This document shows, in pieces, positions 33,496 to 33,521 of a DNA stretch of 33,521 nucleotides. The position numbers and the translations under genes were made by a program. A model generated the notes under the pieces. It made no database searches. It saw only the letters and a program-made list of their open reading frames with translations, and was not told where the DNA came from. Numbering within the stretch: position 1 is the stretch's first letter; each line of letters opens with the position of its first letter. Origin of the DNA: Chloroflexaceae bacterium (GTDB lineage Bacteria; Chloroflexota; Chloroflexia; Chloroflexales; Chloroflexaceae); contig JANWYD010000031.1 of the NCBI GenBank assembly GCA_025057155.1, positions 1-33,521 on the forward strand, given 5' to 3'.

Positions 33496-33521
33496 GTGTT
33501 CGGAGTCGTGCATGTTGCCGC

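Overview
The window is a GC-rich chromosome segment. It most likely comes from a filamentous anoxygenic phototroph of the Chloroflexota (Chloroflexales, Roseiflexus/Chloroflexus-like). The evidence is a PuhE-type photosynthetic-complex assembly protein (11389-12168), a menaquinone-pathway o-succinylbenzoate synthase, a GAF-GAF-HisKA_2 kinase of a kind common in that group, and many small intergenic hairpin repeats. The taxonomic call is an inference from gene content. No rRNA, tRNA, CRISPR array or intact insertion sequence was seen.

Layout. 1-712: 3' end of a 2-oxoacid dehydrogenase E2 gene. 777-3125 (-): a PHP phosphoesterase fused to an AlbA_2/Schlafen-like domain and a repeated C-terminal module. 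3403-4446 (-): selD, which reads through an in-frame UGA at the active-site position and is therefore predicted to be a selenoprotein; ordinary ORF calling would cut off its N-terminus. 4600-6900: a lower-GC patch with a PAS-GGDEF protein, an ISAs1-family transposase remnant and a TauE/SafE permease, probably acquired. 7080-9869: a CBS protein, a glutamine cyclotransferase lipoprotein and a double FKBP lipoprotein. 10202-12168: menC and puhE, convergent. 12384-14498: a secreted subtilase. 14699-16399: lipB-lipA. 16468-18005: a Gly/Phe-tailed hypothetical protein, then an HD-domain protein behind a structured leader. 18147-22172: a GAF histidine kinase followed 15 bp later by an unusual two-amidase protein. 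22347-24281: a beta-hydroxyacid dehydrogenase and a zinc-ribbon membrane protein. 24817-29976: alaS, a membrane-anchored baseplate-J-like protein and ruvX. 30266-32560: an AlbA_2/ATPase/HTH regulator and a DUF4058 protein. 32561-33521: a repeat-dense region and a small CxxC protein.

Functional links. LipB and LipA make the lipoyl cofactor used by E2 enzymes such as the one at the left edge. MenC (menaquinone) and PuhE (photosynthetic complex) fit a phototrophic electron-transport lifestyle. The kinase and the cell-wall amidase probably form a sensory/envelope unit. SelD supplies selenophosphate and itself appears to need the selenocysteine machinery. selA, selB and tRNA-Sec are not in this window.

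Intergenic DNA is rich in short dispersed hairpins: GCAACCC..GGGTTGC, GGGGAAACCnGGTTTCCCC, CCGCAGAG-type and CCCTCTCCC-type elements, and AATCCAAA runs. Several recur just downstream of stop codons or between convergent genes. All family assignments are from motif recognition by eye; no database search was run.
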